Below, in pieces: positions 1 through 9,705 of a stretch of DNA of 64,000 bases (position 1 is its first letter; every line of letters begins with the position of its first letter). The stretch is taken from NCBI GenBank assembly GCA_014529385.2, contig CM043959.1:55372253-55436252 (forward strand). Reading direction: 5' to 3'. A program made the translations under genes and the position numbers. The notes under the pieces were generated by a model, which was given only the letters and a program-made list of their open reading frames with translations, was not told the DNA's origin and did not search any database. This DNA comes from Adiantum capillus-veneris. Lineage: Eukaryota; Streptophyta; Polypodiopsida; Polypodiales; Pteridaceae.

Positions 1-33
1 AGGCTCTGGAAATCACCAAGCTCTGATACCAAT

Positions 34-312
34 TGTTGAAGATGATGAAATAGGAAACAGAAGGAAGACAGCAACTCAGAGTAGGAAGAAGATGGAGAAG
101 AAGAAGACACAGAGCTTGCGTACGAGATCTCTGTAGTTTATCTCTCTGTATTAGAATAATAGAGTATATACCAACTCAGAGCTACAAAGCTTATATGAGA
201 CCCTAAGAGATAAGGTGTCCTTTCACACCAGATGTCCAGGGGGAAAAACCCAGTGGGAGAAAAGTGCCCCTGGTAAAGCGTGTATACACACTAACACTAC
301 TACATGTCTACA
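34..312 (-). mobile_element. copia-like LTR, minus orientation, nested in a Ty3 element
   Basis: The block starts TGTTGAAG and ends near TCTACA, so it has TG...CA ends. Immediately to its left (positions about 18-33) the reverse complement reads TTGGTATCAGAGC, the classic primer-binding site for initiator-Met tRNA used by Ty1/copia and some other plant LTR elements. This puts the element's 5' LTR here, on the minus strand, with its interior running off the left edge of the window. Integrase-coding sequence of a different, Ty3-type element resumes right after position 312, so this element inserted into it. The right end is judged only from the CA and from the resumption of integrase homology; the second LTR and the target duplication lie outside the window. 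Confidence 0.6.
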
Positions 313-1640
313 ATTTCAGAGGCACATAATGGAGATTCTGGGGGACATTTTTCTATTGATATCACTTTCAAAAATATTCTTCAGGCTGGTTTGTGGTGGT
401 AGACTTTAATATCTGATGTCAGAAGCTTTTGTAAACTTGTGATATATGCCAAAGAATGGGTAGACCCACGGCAGCAGATATGACTCCTCTCACACCGGTT
501 TAGCCACTGGGTGTTTTTATGAAATGGGGTCTAGATTTTATGGGTCCCTTGAAGAAAATTACTCCAAGGAAGAATAGGTATATATTGATGGCCACTTGTT
601 ATGTGACCAAATGGGTAGAAGCTAAGGCTCTTCCCGACAACATGGCAAAATCGATAGTTATGTTTCTATTTGAAAATATTGTTTGTCGATACGGATGTCC
701 TATGGAGATTGTGTCAGACCAGGGTACGCATTTTATCAATGACACTATGGATATTCTCATGGGATATGCTTTCAGTCAAGCATCTGAAATCAACACCATA
801 TTATCCTAGATGTAATTGGCAAGCCAAAAGCAGTAACAAGACTGTCAAGACTATTCTCACTAAGATTGTGCAGAAAGAGCCACACTAGTGGGATTTGAAA
901 CTTCAAACTGCTCTCTGGGCATATTGGAAAGCTTATAAGGTCACCACGGGATTGTCACCATTTAGAATGGTGTATGGCACTGAAGCTGTTTTTCCTATGG
1001 AATTTGTCATACCCAGTCTTGGGATAGCAATCGAGTATGGGTTAGATTTTAATCAAAATCTGAAACAGAGACTGGAGGAGTTAACACAGCAGGATGAGTT
1101 AAGGCAGAGGGCTATGCTGGAATAGGAAATTGTTTAGCAAAGAGGGAAACACTGGCATGATAGACGAGTCAAAGTTAGGGAGTTTTAAAAAGGAGATTTG
1201 GTTTTGTTATATCAATCAAAACTAGGCCCTAAAAAAACGAAGTTAAAGATAGCTTGGGTAGGTCCATATGAAGTGGATTGGGTGTTCTCCAATGGCACAG
1301 TAATATTGAAAGATTTATCTGGATTACTGTTGCTAGGGGCATATAATGGGTCTAAAATCAAGCTCTATTATTCAGAAGACAGAGAGACTTCCAGGAATAA
1401 GGGTACTGGTAGTCTGGGAACTGAGGACCAAGAAATTCCAAAATTATCTATTTTAAGCCTTTTTCATGTACAACCAGTTCTAGAGCCAGTCAAAAGGTCA
1501 AAAAGGTCTCAGTACGACAACACCATGGCAGTACCAGAATCAATAAAGTGTCAAAACCAATATCAGTTTTTATGGGAAAAAGCCTCCAGTTGGACTATTA
1601 GTAGTAATCATTTCAGAGAAGATGGAGAGGATTAGCCAAT
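313..1640 (+). pseudogene. Ty3/gypsy integrase remnant (element 1)
   Basis: Broken integrase of a Ty3-type retrotransposon. The zinc-binding N-terminal region starts at about 318 (EAHNGDSGGHF, matching EAHFGAVGGHF in the better-preserved copy at 56408). The catalytic core starts at 519 with WGLDFMGP, followed by a second Asp in IVSDQGTHF. The region that should carry the catalytic Glu lies in another frame (NWQAKSSNKT at about 815), so the usual Gly-Gln-Ala-Glu is degraded. The C-terminal part (LQTALWAYWKAYKVTTG, then KGDLVLLYQSKLGP) continues to about 1390. Frameshift near 780; in-frame stops near 886, 1123, 1135 and 1186. No function is expected. Confidence 0.85.
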
Positions 1641-1799
1641 GCATGTGTGCCATGTCATTTGTGGTACACAGGACTCTAGGAACGGTAAGTAGTGGAGCTT
1701 TTATGGTGCAAACGCATATAACAGTAAGGTGAGTAGGTATTTTTCCTCGTAAATCTCCTGTGTGACGTCTGCCTACTATTATCCACTCGCCATCGCCAA

Positions 1800-4555
1800 G
1801 CTCTGAAGTTTCGTGACTACAACCACAAACTTCTTTGTCTGAGGAAACTGTTGATTACTATCTATCTTTACCAGCCACACCAGGATACGGATTTGAAGCT
1901 TCAAGTAAGTCCTCTTTTGGAAATATTGCTTTTGCATTCAAGATGCCAAATGAGCCAAAGCCATCTGTAGCAACAGTAGAACTGATCAGTGAAGCTCTGA
2001 AAGAAGATGCTGCTGCCAAGAACAAACACAAAGCCAGTGCGCAAGGGGCTCCATTAGCAGGTCTGACTCTAGCAGACCAGACTTCAACTGATCGGTCCGA
2101 ACAACCTTCCATCCAGAACACTGGTGGAATTAGCCAGCCAGCATGGCAAATTTTAGTGACCACCAGTGCAGGAAAAGACCAATCAGACAGGACCAATGCT
2201 GGGTAGCCAGTGGGTCAAACTGATAAGGAAAAAGGACCGGCACCTTCGAGTCCACTTGGTAAGGTTTCCATCCCTTACAGTGAAGCGGCTTTGTATTTAA
2301 CCAAGAAGGACCAGTTACAACAGCTGCAGACTCATCCTCTCAAAGGACGGCTACTCCTCTACAAATTTGATTATGCTACACTACCATATATGGATCCTGT
2401 CATACAAGCCAGTTGCATGTGACCCAGCCACAGTGAATGATGGTTGTTCCATACTTATTCAGTAATCTTGGAACACTATTGTGAATGCTATATGACAAAT
2501 ATTGGATGCCTCAATTGATGAATTGACCAAGTTAAAGGCTGGACTAAGGGAGACTGAGTAGCAAGTTGAAAAATTGGAGCAGGAGAGAGGAGCACAGTCC
2601 CTGTGGCACAATGTCCTTGAAAATCAATCAACTAGGACCATTCAACACTTACAAGGTAAGTTGTCCAAGATGGAGTCTGAGATGCGGATGCTTAGAGAAG
2701 AAAAGGCAGAGGCTGAAAGAGCTGCTGGCACATTCGAAACCATGCTGCAAATGAAGAGAGTTGATTTCAACTCATTGCTAACTAGCCACACTGCCTTGAA
2801 ATCCACTTTAACTAAAAGATATATCTATAATTATTTGGCTGAGATACAGAATCCAGAGGGAAATGTTGTTTTCAATATAGATAATCTGAGAGCGCTTATG
2901 GAACAATGCAGAGTGATTTGCAGGATAAAATTTCTGAATACAACAGTGCTTTGGCAAATCAAGCTATCCTGGATTATATTGAACAACGAACAACCTTGAT
3001 GAGGATGATGATAAAGCAGCACAAGAGGAAGAGAAGAAAGGCATGATGACGATGACTCTCCTCCATCTCCACCTTCAGGATCTCGTGTTGGTGGAGCAAG
3101 GGCCACAGGAGGAAATCGGCCCAATATAGACCAGCCAGACCAGTATAAGGGTCAGCAGTCGGGTGATCAGCAGGTTGGAGATCAACAACCTAGCAACACT
3201 AGGAATTCACCAGTGCACCAGTCACAACACAATTCAGATGAGAAAGGGAAAGGCAAAACTGTGATTGAGTTTCTAAAAGGTGATGAGCAACATTCATTAC
3301 AGCTCATCACACTGAACAAGAGACTAAGAAATCAGCGAGCTCTTATAACTAGGATGTATCTAGAGGATGATTTTCTTATGTCTGATCTTGAACAATTTCG
3401 TGACTATATGTAGGCGCCAGAGAAATGGTCCAACATTGGAAATCAGTTGCTTTCCATGAACAAGAGGTGTGCCAACTGCCTGAGCATCCTAGCAGAATTC
3501 AAGTGCCAGGAAGAGTACATGAATGGGTACTAAACTTTGATGACAAACTAGCTAATCCACACTGGCAGCGGCAGTCTACTGTAGACTGTCATTCCCTAGC
3601 CATCAAATTAGAGCTCCTGCTAGGGAACATGCCAACCTATAAATGTATGAAGGACGTGAGAGGTCAATTAAAAGAATTTTTATTGCAAATGCAAATTGCC
3701 AGGAGAGTTCTGGATCAGAGGGTACAAGCTATTCTTGAAGATCAAGCTACCACAGTAAAGGGCCTTCAACTCAAATGACACTAGGAGAACAAGCAACTGC
3801 TCTCCGAAGACTGTTTCAGCATGTTCATAGTAACTAGAAAGATGATGCAGCAGGAGAACAGGGCTGTCCTCAATTTTTTGAAATTTGTACCCGATTCCCC
3901 AGTCCTCTTGTATGCTTTACTAACTAGAGAAGTTGAGTTGCCTAGGTTTTTCCCAGCACTGTATTCTCAACATCCAGAACTAGTAGATCGGCTCACATAC
4001 TATAATATTACTGATGATCTTTGAGATTGGTATGAGTGATCCACTGTCGAATGGAAAACCTAGCAAACACTGCTCAATGATGCTCTTCAATTAAATGATC
4101 GTGGGGAACTAAAGGAGGAGATACAGAGTGTTAAGCTGTGTATGGGACAATGGAAAAGTCATCTTAGAGGTCTCATCAAGATCACAAACCAGCTGCTGCA
4201 ACTTACTTTGGAGTCCCCTAAAATCCCTGAAAAGGATGTTACAGCTAAACCAAGCCTAGGACCACAGTACAAAGAGATGGTTGAGATTCTCTTTGAAGCT
4301 AGGATTAAAACAAATCAGCCTCTTCTAGAAGGATGGATCCTTACAGCTTTGCATTGTCACAAATTGGCCAGAACTCATCTAACAAAAGGCAAACGCATGC
4401 TCTATGATCTCGACACCAAAACCTATCATCCTCTAACGCCTTATGAAGTAGAAATGACTACAGAAAGGTGGGATCAGCTTGAGCAGGAGGCCATTTACAG
4501 ACTTATCCAGAAGGCCAATGCTGGCACTGGGACTTCTGAAACACCAACATGATCG
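1800..4555 (+). pseudogene. 3' extra ORF region of Ty3 element 1, decayed
   Basis: Between integrase and the 3' LTR lie about 2.7 kb of coding-like DNA in several frames: 1835-2206, 2210-2422, 2574-2999, 3213-3413, 3425-3778, 3821-4024 and 4142-4552. The first two share a frame and are separated only by a TAG. The 2574-2999 piece is strongly charged and heptad-like (ENQSTRTIQHL, then KMESEMRMLREEKAEAER), so a coiled coil is likely. Some plant Ty3 lineages (Athila and Tat) are known to carry extra ORFs in this position. I recognise no enzyme domain and no clear envelope features such as a signal peptide or membrane span. The comparable region of the second Ty3 element (57813-59929) also ends in coiled coil, but I see no clear sequence match between them. 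Confidence 0.55.
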
Positions 4556-4589
4556 AAGGTCAAGAACAAGCCGGTTCAGTGGAAGGATA

Positions 4590-4700
4590 CTAGGTAGTTC
4601 CATCTGAGAATCCGATGGTGGAATTTTCTAGCCATTCTCAGAATCTGACGGTGGATTTTTCCAGCCAATTTCAAAATCAGACGGTGGATTTTCCCAGTAA
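4590..4700 (+). repeat. Short tandem repeat in the 3' UTR of Ty3 element 1
   Basis: A unit of about 34 bp containing TCAGAATCTGACGGTGGATTT-like sequence recurs three times (starting near 4602, 4636 and 4670) with drift between copies. It lies between the last ORF piece and the polypurine tract. No coding meaning is visible. Confidence 0.6.
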
Positions 4701-4967
4701 GGTGTTGGAGTTTCTTTGGTTGGACACCCTTAGAATTACAACTATAGGGGGTGTCAAGCACTCAACAAGCATGAAGTATGGTATAAAGCTAGAAATACCA
4801 TGAGAGTTAGCAACTTTAGAAGAAGTACTATCATGAGGAACATAGGCCAACTCATGAGGAACATCAACCAACCCATCGGGCAAGCAGGCAAAGAGGTTCC
4901 TCAACACCTAAAAAGAATCAAATGGTGGATTTTTTTCCAAAAATTTTGGAGTCTTACCAAAATTCAA

Positions 4968-5309
4968 TAAAGGAGGGAAGAATGTAGACGACGAAGATAG
5001 TCTCAACAGGTGGGAACTGTCTCTTGGAAGCCGAAAAGTGGACTACTTAGTAATTACCACGACGGTTACCACAGTAAACTCAAGAGGCTATAAATAGGAC
5101 CCATTACATTGGAATCAGGCTGATTGTACTTTGGGCTGCTTGTACTTTTAACTTCTTACTCCTAGTCTCTTGGTTCTAGTCTTCGAAGCTGTTCTTGAGT
5201 TACAATCTTTTCACTTGTAATTCTACTCTGTAATCATTACTACAATAGTCAATTGGGCTTCAGTCTGTTATCCCTTGTACTCGTTCTTCATAAACTCTGA
5301 ATCTGAACC
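4968..5309 (+). mobile_element. Polypurine tract and 3' LTR of Ty3 element 1
   Basis: AAAGGAGGGAAGAA at about 4969-4982 is a typical polypurine tract and is followed directly by TGTAGACGACG, a TG LTR start at 4983. A TATA-like GGCTATAAATAGGACC lies at about 5087-5102, as expected for the LTR promoter. The LTR's right end is not certain: I place it near 5309 because the sequence changes character there, but the 5' LTR is not in the window to compare. Confidence 0.55.
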
Positions 5310-5640
5310 ATGGACTCAAGCGATAGTGAAGAAGAGGAGATCGAAATAGACTATATCCCTAGAAATGAGCAATTGACATGCAATCCAAAAAATTTAATGT
5401 ACGTAGAGGAAGCTGATGCTTTTCACGAACAATGGGCCTTGTGCATAATGCCTATTCATTGTGATAGGGGAAGTGTTTTGGTGTTGTGGGTAGAAATTTT
5501 TTTGATAGCACTCTTAAATGTCATGGCATAGGTTTGGTTGCACCATGCTTTTGGTCAGAAAGATCCTACAAAGACAAAACCATAGCGTAAGTGCTATGGT
5601 TTTGCAATCATGATGTGGATTCAGCACACAAAGGTATTAA
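5310..5640 (+). other. Unidentified ORF scrap with a hairpin
   Basis: A 73-codon frame (5310-5531) starts MDSSDSEEEEIEIDY, an acidic N-terminus of the kind seen in several plant transposase genes, then loses sense around residue 55. It could be the start of a transposon gene cut by the upstream LTR, or chance. A 12-bp perfect inverted repeat (CAAAACCATAGC at 5575-5586 and its complement at 5593-5604, 6-nt loop) lies just downstream. Confidence 0.3.
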
Positions 5641-5654
5641 AATATGACCCTTGT

Positions 5655-5845
5655 GTTGGAGTTTAAGTTATAAATGTTGTGGCTCGGAGTTCTAGGCCCA
5701 TGCATCTGGCAGGGAGCCAATCAAATGTATCTAAAACACTATGGATGAGTACACCAGTCCATTGTTGTTGGCCGGATTATGGACAAGATGTGTTTCAACG
5801 TTTTGAATTCGACATAGCTGACATCCTAGGTGCTATATTCTATTA
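5655..5845 (+). repeat. Left arm of a diverged inverted repeat pair
   Basis: This segment matches the reverse complement of 8090-8260 over about 180 bp, including the shared stretches TATCTAAAACACTATGGATG and TTGTTGTTGGCC, at roughly 80% by eye. The arms are about 2.2 kb apart. They are probably two copies of one repeat family in opposite orientation rather than terminal repeats, since no duplication flanks them that I can see. Confidence 0.65.
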
Positions 5846-5889
5846 GTAAATGCACCACAAGAGGTTCGACAGGTTTCAATATATTGCCT

Positions 5890-6762
5890 TGTGCCAAGGA
5901 TAAGAAACTAGCCAACACATCTTAACTTAAAGGAAAGAGTCCAACATGGCTCAACTACCCAAGAATGCCAAGTTTAGAAGATGGAGATTCCACTGAAGAC
6001 TATATGGTCAAAACCCTAGAGGGCACCATAAAAACCTTCATCGAAATCCCATATATTTCATGTGCCACGCTTGTAAAGATATAAATGATGATGTTGACTT
6101 TCTTAGAAACATTCAACAAAGCTGACCAGAGATATGCCTCATAGATATCTTTCCTCAAAGGTAGCAAGGGCCGATGCTATGATTTATCATGCCAACCCAT
6201 AGATGGAGATTCCACTGAAGACTATATGGTCAAAACCCTAGAGGGCACCATAAAAACCTTTACCGACATCCCATATATTTCATGTGCCACGCTTGTAAAG
6301 ATATAAAGGATAATGTTGACTTGCTTAGAAACATTCAACAAAGCTGACCAGATAGGTGCCTCATAGATATCTTTCCTCAAAGGTAGCAAGGGCCTATACT
6401 ATGATTTATCATTCCAACCCATAGATGAGATCCTCTATGGATTCTATGCTCAATTGATGTTCTTGCCCTCTTACTACATGTAGAAACTTGAAGAGGCTTT
6501 CTATGCAAGTTTCTTCACTTGGAGGGCAAGACTCTTTGGCCTTGTTCTCAAAAACCTAAGAGTTAGGTTTGTGGGCTATTTAGTCGTGGAGCTTAGGAAC
6601 AACACTTTCATGGAGTTAATGTCATAGGCCAATAAAGGGCTATGAATCAAGTATGAGCAAGGTTTGGAACACTTGAAGAAAACACAAGATGCCAAATCTC
6701 CAACACACTACCTAGCACCCTCACCGTCATGTCAAGGGATGATGCAAGCTAGGAGGGGGGAT
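5890..6762 (+). pseudogene. gag-like remnant with an internal 222-bp tandem duplication
   Basis: Frames read GDSTEDYMVKTLEGTIKTF and LETFNKADQ with many stops. A related segment lies at 37870-38680, and both run into a purine tract followed by TGTTAGCTAC (6763 here, 38684 there), so both look like gag followed directly by a 3' LTR. Within this copy, 5980-6201 is repeated head to tail as 6202-6423 with few differences. No protease, reverse transcriptase or integrase is visible between gag and the purine tract, which fits a gag-only non-autonomous retrotransposon. The family assignment is inferred. Confidence 0.5.
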
Positions 6763-8090
6763 TGTTAGCTACCGATTGAAGATATTGGGGAACTATTGTG
6801 AGGATAGGGACTAATTCATGCTCATATCCACCCAACTATACTCCTCCTTGTAGGCTACCTCACCTACCTTTAGGAGACCCCTTGACAAGGCATGCTTAGT
6901 TGGCCCTTGCCAAGGCCATGGCCCCCTGGCATTACTCCCCTCTTGAAGGATATTTTTCATCCTCGAAAACATCAATGCAACATCTCTCTTAAGAACATCA
7001 ATGTTTCTCTAATCTAAACTTGCATCCTCGTGATAATTACCAAAGTTTGTACACATATGTGGGACCGTCCGCTCGTAGCAAAAACTAAAATTGAATATTG
7101 TAATACATATCTTTGTAAGAGACTATTCCTTGGGCCAAAAGGAACCTCTAACTATTTCTCTCACTGGTAGTGGAACCTATCCCAAGTGAGACACTCTAAC
7201 TGAGAAAACTTATTGCTCCTATTCTCTACTAATTTAGAGCCTATCTCAAGTGAGATGCTCTAATTGAAAAAACGTATTGCTCTTGTATCTCTACTAAATT
7301 AGAGAATATCTCAAGCAAGGCACTCTAACAGAGCAGAACTGAGTGCTCTTAAGAAATTCCTTCCAAAAATTGGAATGCTCCTTACCATAATGAAAATCAA
7401 TCAAGCAAGTGATGTGCATTTGGACTTTCCTATGACACACAACAAAAGGTTGGTCCCCTATGTCTAAGTCGATGGGTACATTTACTCTCCACATACGGAG
7501 TAAATCCCAAAATTGATGTTGTTCTTCATAAGAGAAGAAAAAGATTCTATGAAATATATGTGCTTAACATAGCGGTATCCCTAAAACTTCTTAACTCCAT
7601 AATCTAATGGATGTTGCAATGTACCCAATTCTTGGCGTCAAAGTTGACAATGTGGAAGCGTAGAGAAATGGGGAGAATACACGAGAGAGATACCATTGGA
7701 CCAACCAACCCTGGCAATGAATTGATGATTTACAATGGAGGCTCTCGATTTCTTATGTAGCCACCTAGGCAAATTGCCCTACCCAATATTTGACAAATAC
7801 GTAAAGCCAAAATATTGGAATCACATTGGGATATTCATTTGAGATGCTATAACTTTAACACCCTCTCTGTAGCTCATAGTGGACATAAATGGTGAGACTA
7901 ATTCAATGAAGAAGCTACCATGGAAAACCCAACAACAATTGTCATGCTAGTATCCTCATATTTGCTAGTATCAATGTGTCACCTAAGAAGAATTCCATCT
8001 TGAGCACCAGTTGTCTTTTAAAAAGTTGAATATAGACCACAATACGTCCAAGAGTCCCCATTCGTTAACTATGAACACATCACATCCAAA
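6763..8090. other. LTR start followed by unidentified decayed DNA
   Basis: The stretch begins with the TGTTAGCTAC LTR boundary. I could not find its right end or a matching LTR in the window. On the minus strand 7294-8090 contains stop-interrupted coding-like text (for example VGQIMDRMCFKVHYLGVFG near 8150) that I do not recognise. No gene is called. Confidence 0.3.
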
Positions 8091-8260
8091 CACTCCTAGA
8101 TAATGAACTTTGAAACACATCCTATCCATAATTTGGCCAACAACAATGAATTGGTGCACTCATCCATAGTGTTTTAGATACTTCTGATTAATTCCTTGCC
8201 AAATGCATGTGCCTTGAACTCCAACCCACGCTTCAAACACCGAAAACTTGAACTCCAACA
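8090..8260 (-). repeat. Right arm of the diverged inverted repeat pair
   Basis: Reverse-complement match to 5655-5845. The arm lies inside a longer minus-strand coding-like tract with stops. Confidence 0.65.
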
Positions 8261-8501
8261 AATGGGTCCAAATCATTTGTAGGGAGCACTAGTTTCCCAT
8301 CTCTGCCACTCACAAGCCTCTCCTTGGCTGAATCTAGTGGCGGCAATGGCTAGCTAACTAGAAATTTGGCATCGTGGCCACTATGGTTTCCACCACCTGT
8401 TCCATGGCGATCTCCTCTATCAAATCTTTAACATCACTATCTCTATCCATCTTGCCTTTGCATTTTTCCTTTTGTGAGGTCTTGCTTTGGCCTTTAGCTT
8501 T

Positions 8502-9264
8502 TCATTCCCTAGCCAAACAAAGCATGTTCTTGCATTTATAACAATGGCACTCGGACCTCATGGGTACCGAGGTAGCTAACTGAGCACTAGTACTACCATC
8601 CTTGTCAAGCTTGCCTTTGCCTCTATTCTGTTGCAAGCTCATGCATTTTCCTTTAGCTTTGTGACACCAAGCCAAGCAAATTTCCAACTTGCTTGAGAAA
8701 TTCAATTGTGAAAAGGCTGCTAATCGGGCATTGGTCAATCCATTATCCATATTGGATAGTTGGTGTTGGTCTTGTAGTAGCTTGCACTCAAGAAGGGGGG
8801 GGGGGGCATGATGAAGGTACAAGCAATAGAAGGCCTTTTCACTTCCTTTGCCTTTGAGATTCATCCCCCAAGAAGCACCAAAGAAACTACCTTCCAAAAC
8901 CTCCATTGTAGGTGAGGAGCTCAAGACAAAGATGCTCAAATTTTCCCTTTGCAAAAGCCAATGTCACTCTTTGACTGCAGTCCTTGCTGCTGGAGTGCAC
9001 CCAAGGTAGACCCACCACTATCAACAATTCAAAGCGTTGGTGTTGGGGATAGGGCACATCCCATAGATGTCATAGAGCATCCTCAATGTTGCACGCAGAG
9101 AATAATTGGAAAAATGAGCTCTGCTCACAATCTTTTGACTTGCTTAGACTAATTTACTTTATAACTAATATCAAATGAGGCAAAGTAAATGCCAATGATA
9201 AATCCTCTGTGCATCTTGATGTAGAACTTTATAATAAATTCTTGCACCATTGTGCCTTGCATAT
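8502..9264 (-). other. Decayed minus-strand coding tract, target of the DNA transposon
   Basis: The frame 8954-8502 encodes a Lys-rich stretch (HKAKGKCMSLQQNRGKGK) and a Cys/His cluster (CHCYKCKNMLC) that could be a remnant zinc-binding motif. A second minus-strand frame (9149-9264) joins the sequence right of the transposon (from 18785) in one reading frame once the transposon and one ATAT copy are removed. A run of ten G at about 8797-8806 breaks the first frame's surroundings. I do not recognise the protein. Confidence 0.3.
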
Positions 9265-9286
9265 GGGTGGATGCATGAATAGGTGG
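9265..9286 (+). repeat. Left terminal inverted repeat
   Basis: 22 bp, perfect complement of 18763-18784. Just inside it lies GGTTTTATAACCGGT (9311-9325), resembling CGGTTTTAACCGGT just inside the right end, so the subterminal regions also share a motif. Confidence 0.85.
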
Positions 9287-9411
9287 ACCAAAAACCTTGT
9301 CCCGGACAGAGGTTTTATAACCGGTACATAAAACCATCTCTATTAGTTCAATTCGATATATTCTTTTGAACTGATTTTTAATTAAATATAGAATTTCCAC
9401 AGCTTTTTGCT

Positions 9412-9560
9412 AAATATAGAAGACGGATCTGTACCTCTTAACTATGCACGTCAGCCAGCTCTTTACACCATTACTATTTCCACGTCTCTTTTTCAAATAT
9501 AGAAGACGGCTCTGTAGCTCTTAACTATGCACGCCAACCAGCTCTTTGTCTTCCCGCTCT
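9412..9560 (+). repeat. 83-bp tandem repeat upstream of the transposase-like gene
   Basis: AAATATAGAAGACGG followed by CTCTTAACTATGCACG occurs from 9412 and again from 9495. The copies end about 150 bp before the start codon, so they sit where a promoter or subterminal binding region would be. Confidence 0.7.
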
Positions 9561-9705
9561 CTCGTTTTCCTGTCTCTCTCTAACTCTCTGTGTAGGAGCA
9601 CAGATTGCTGTTTTACTTTGTAGGCCTATCACACATCTATTGTTGTCATATACTGCTCTTGCTCTCTGTAGGCCTATCACCTCGCTCAATCTCTCCCTCT
9701 CTAGC

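Noticed and set aside
1858-2196. 112-codon minus-strand frame opposite the Ty3 3' ORF
   Set aside because: Shadow of the plus-strand coding text; no domain and no independent support.
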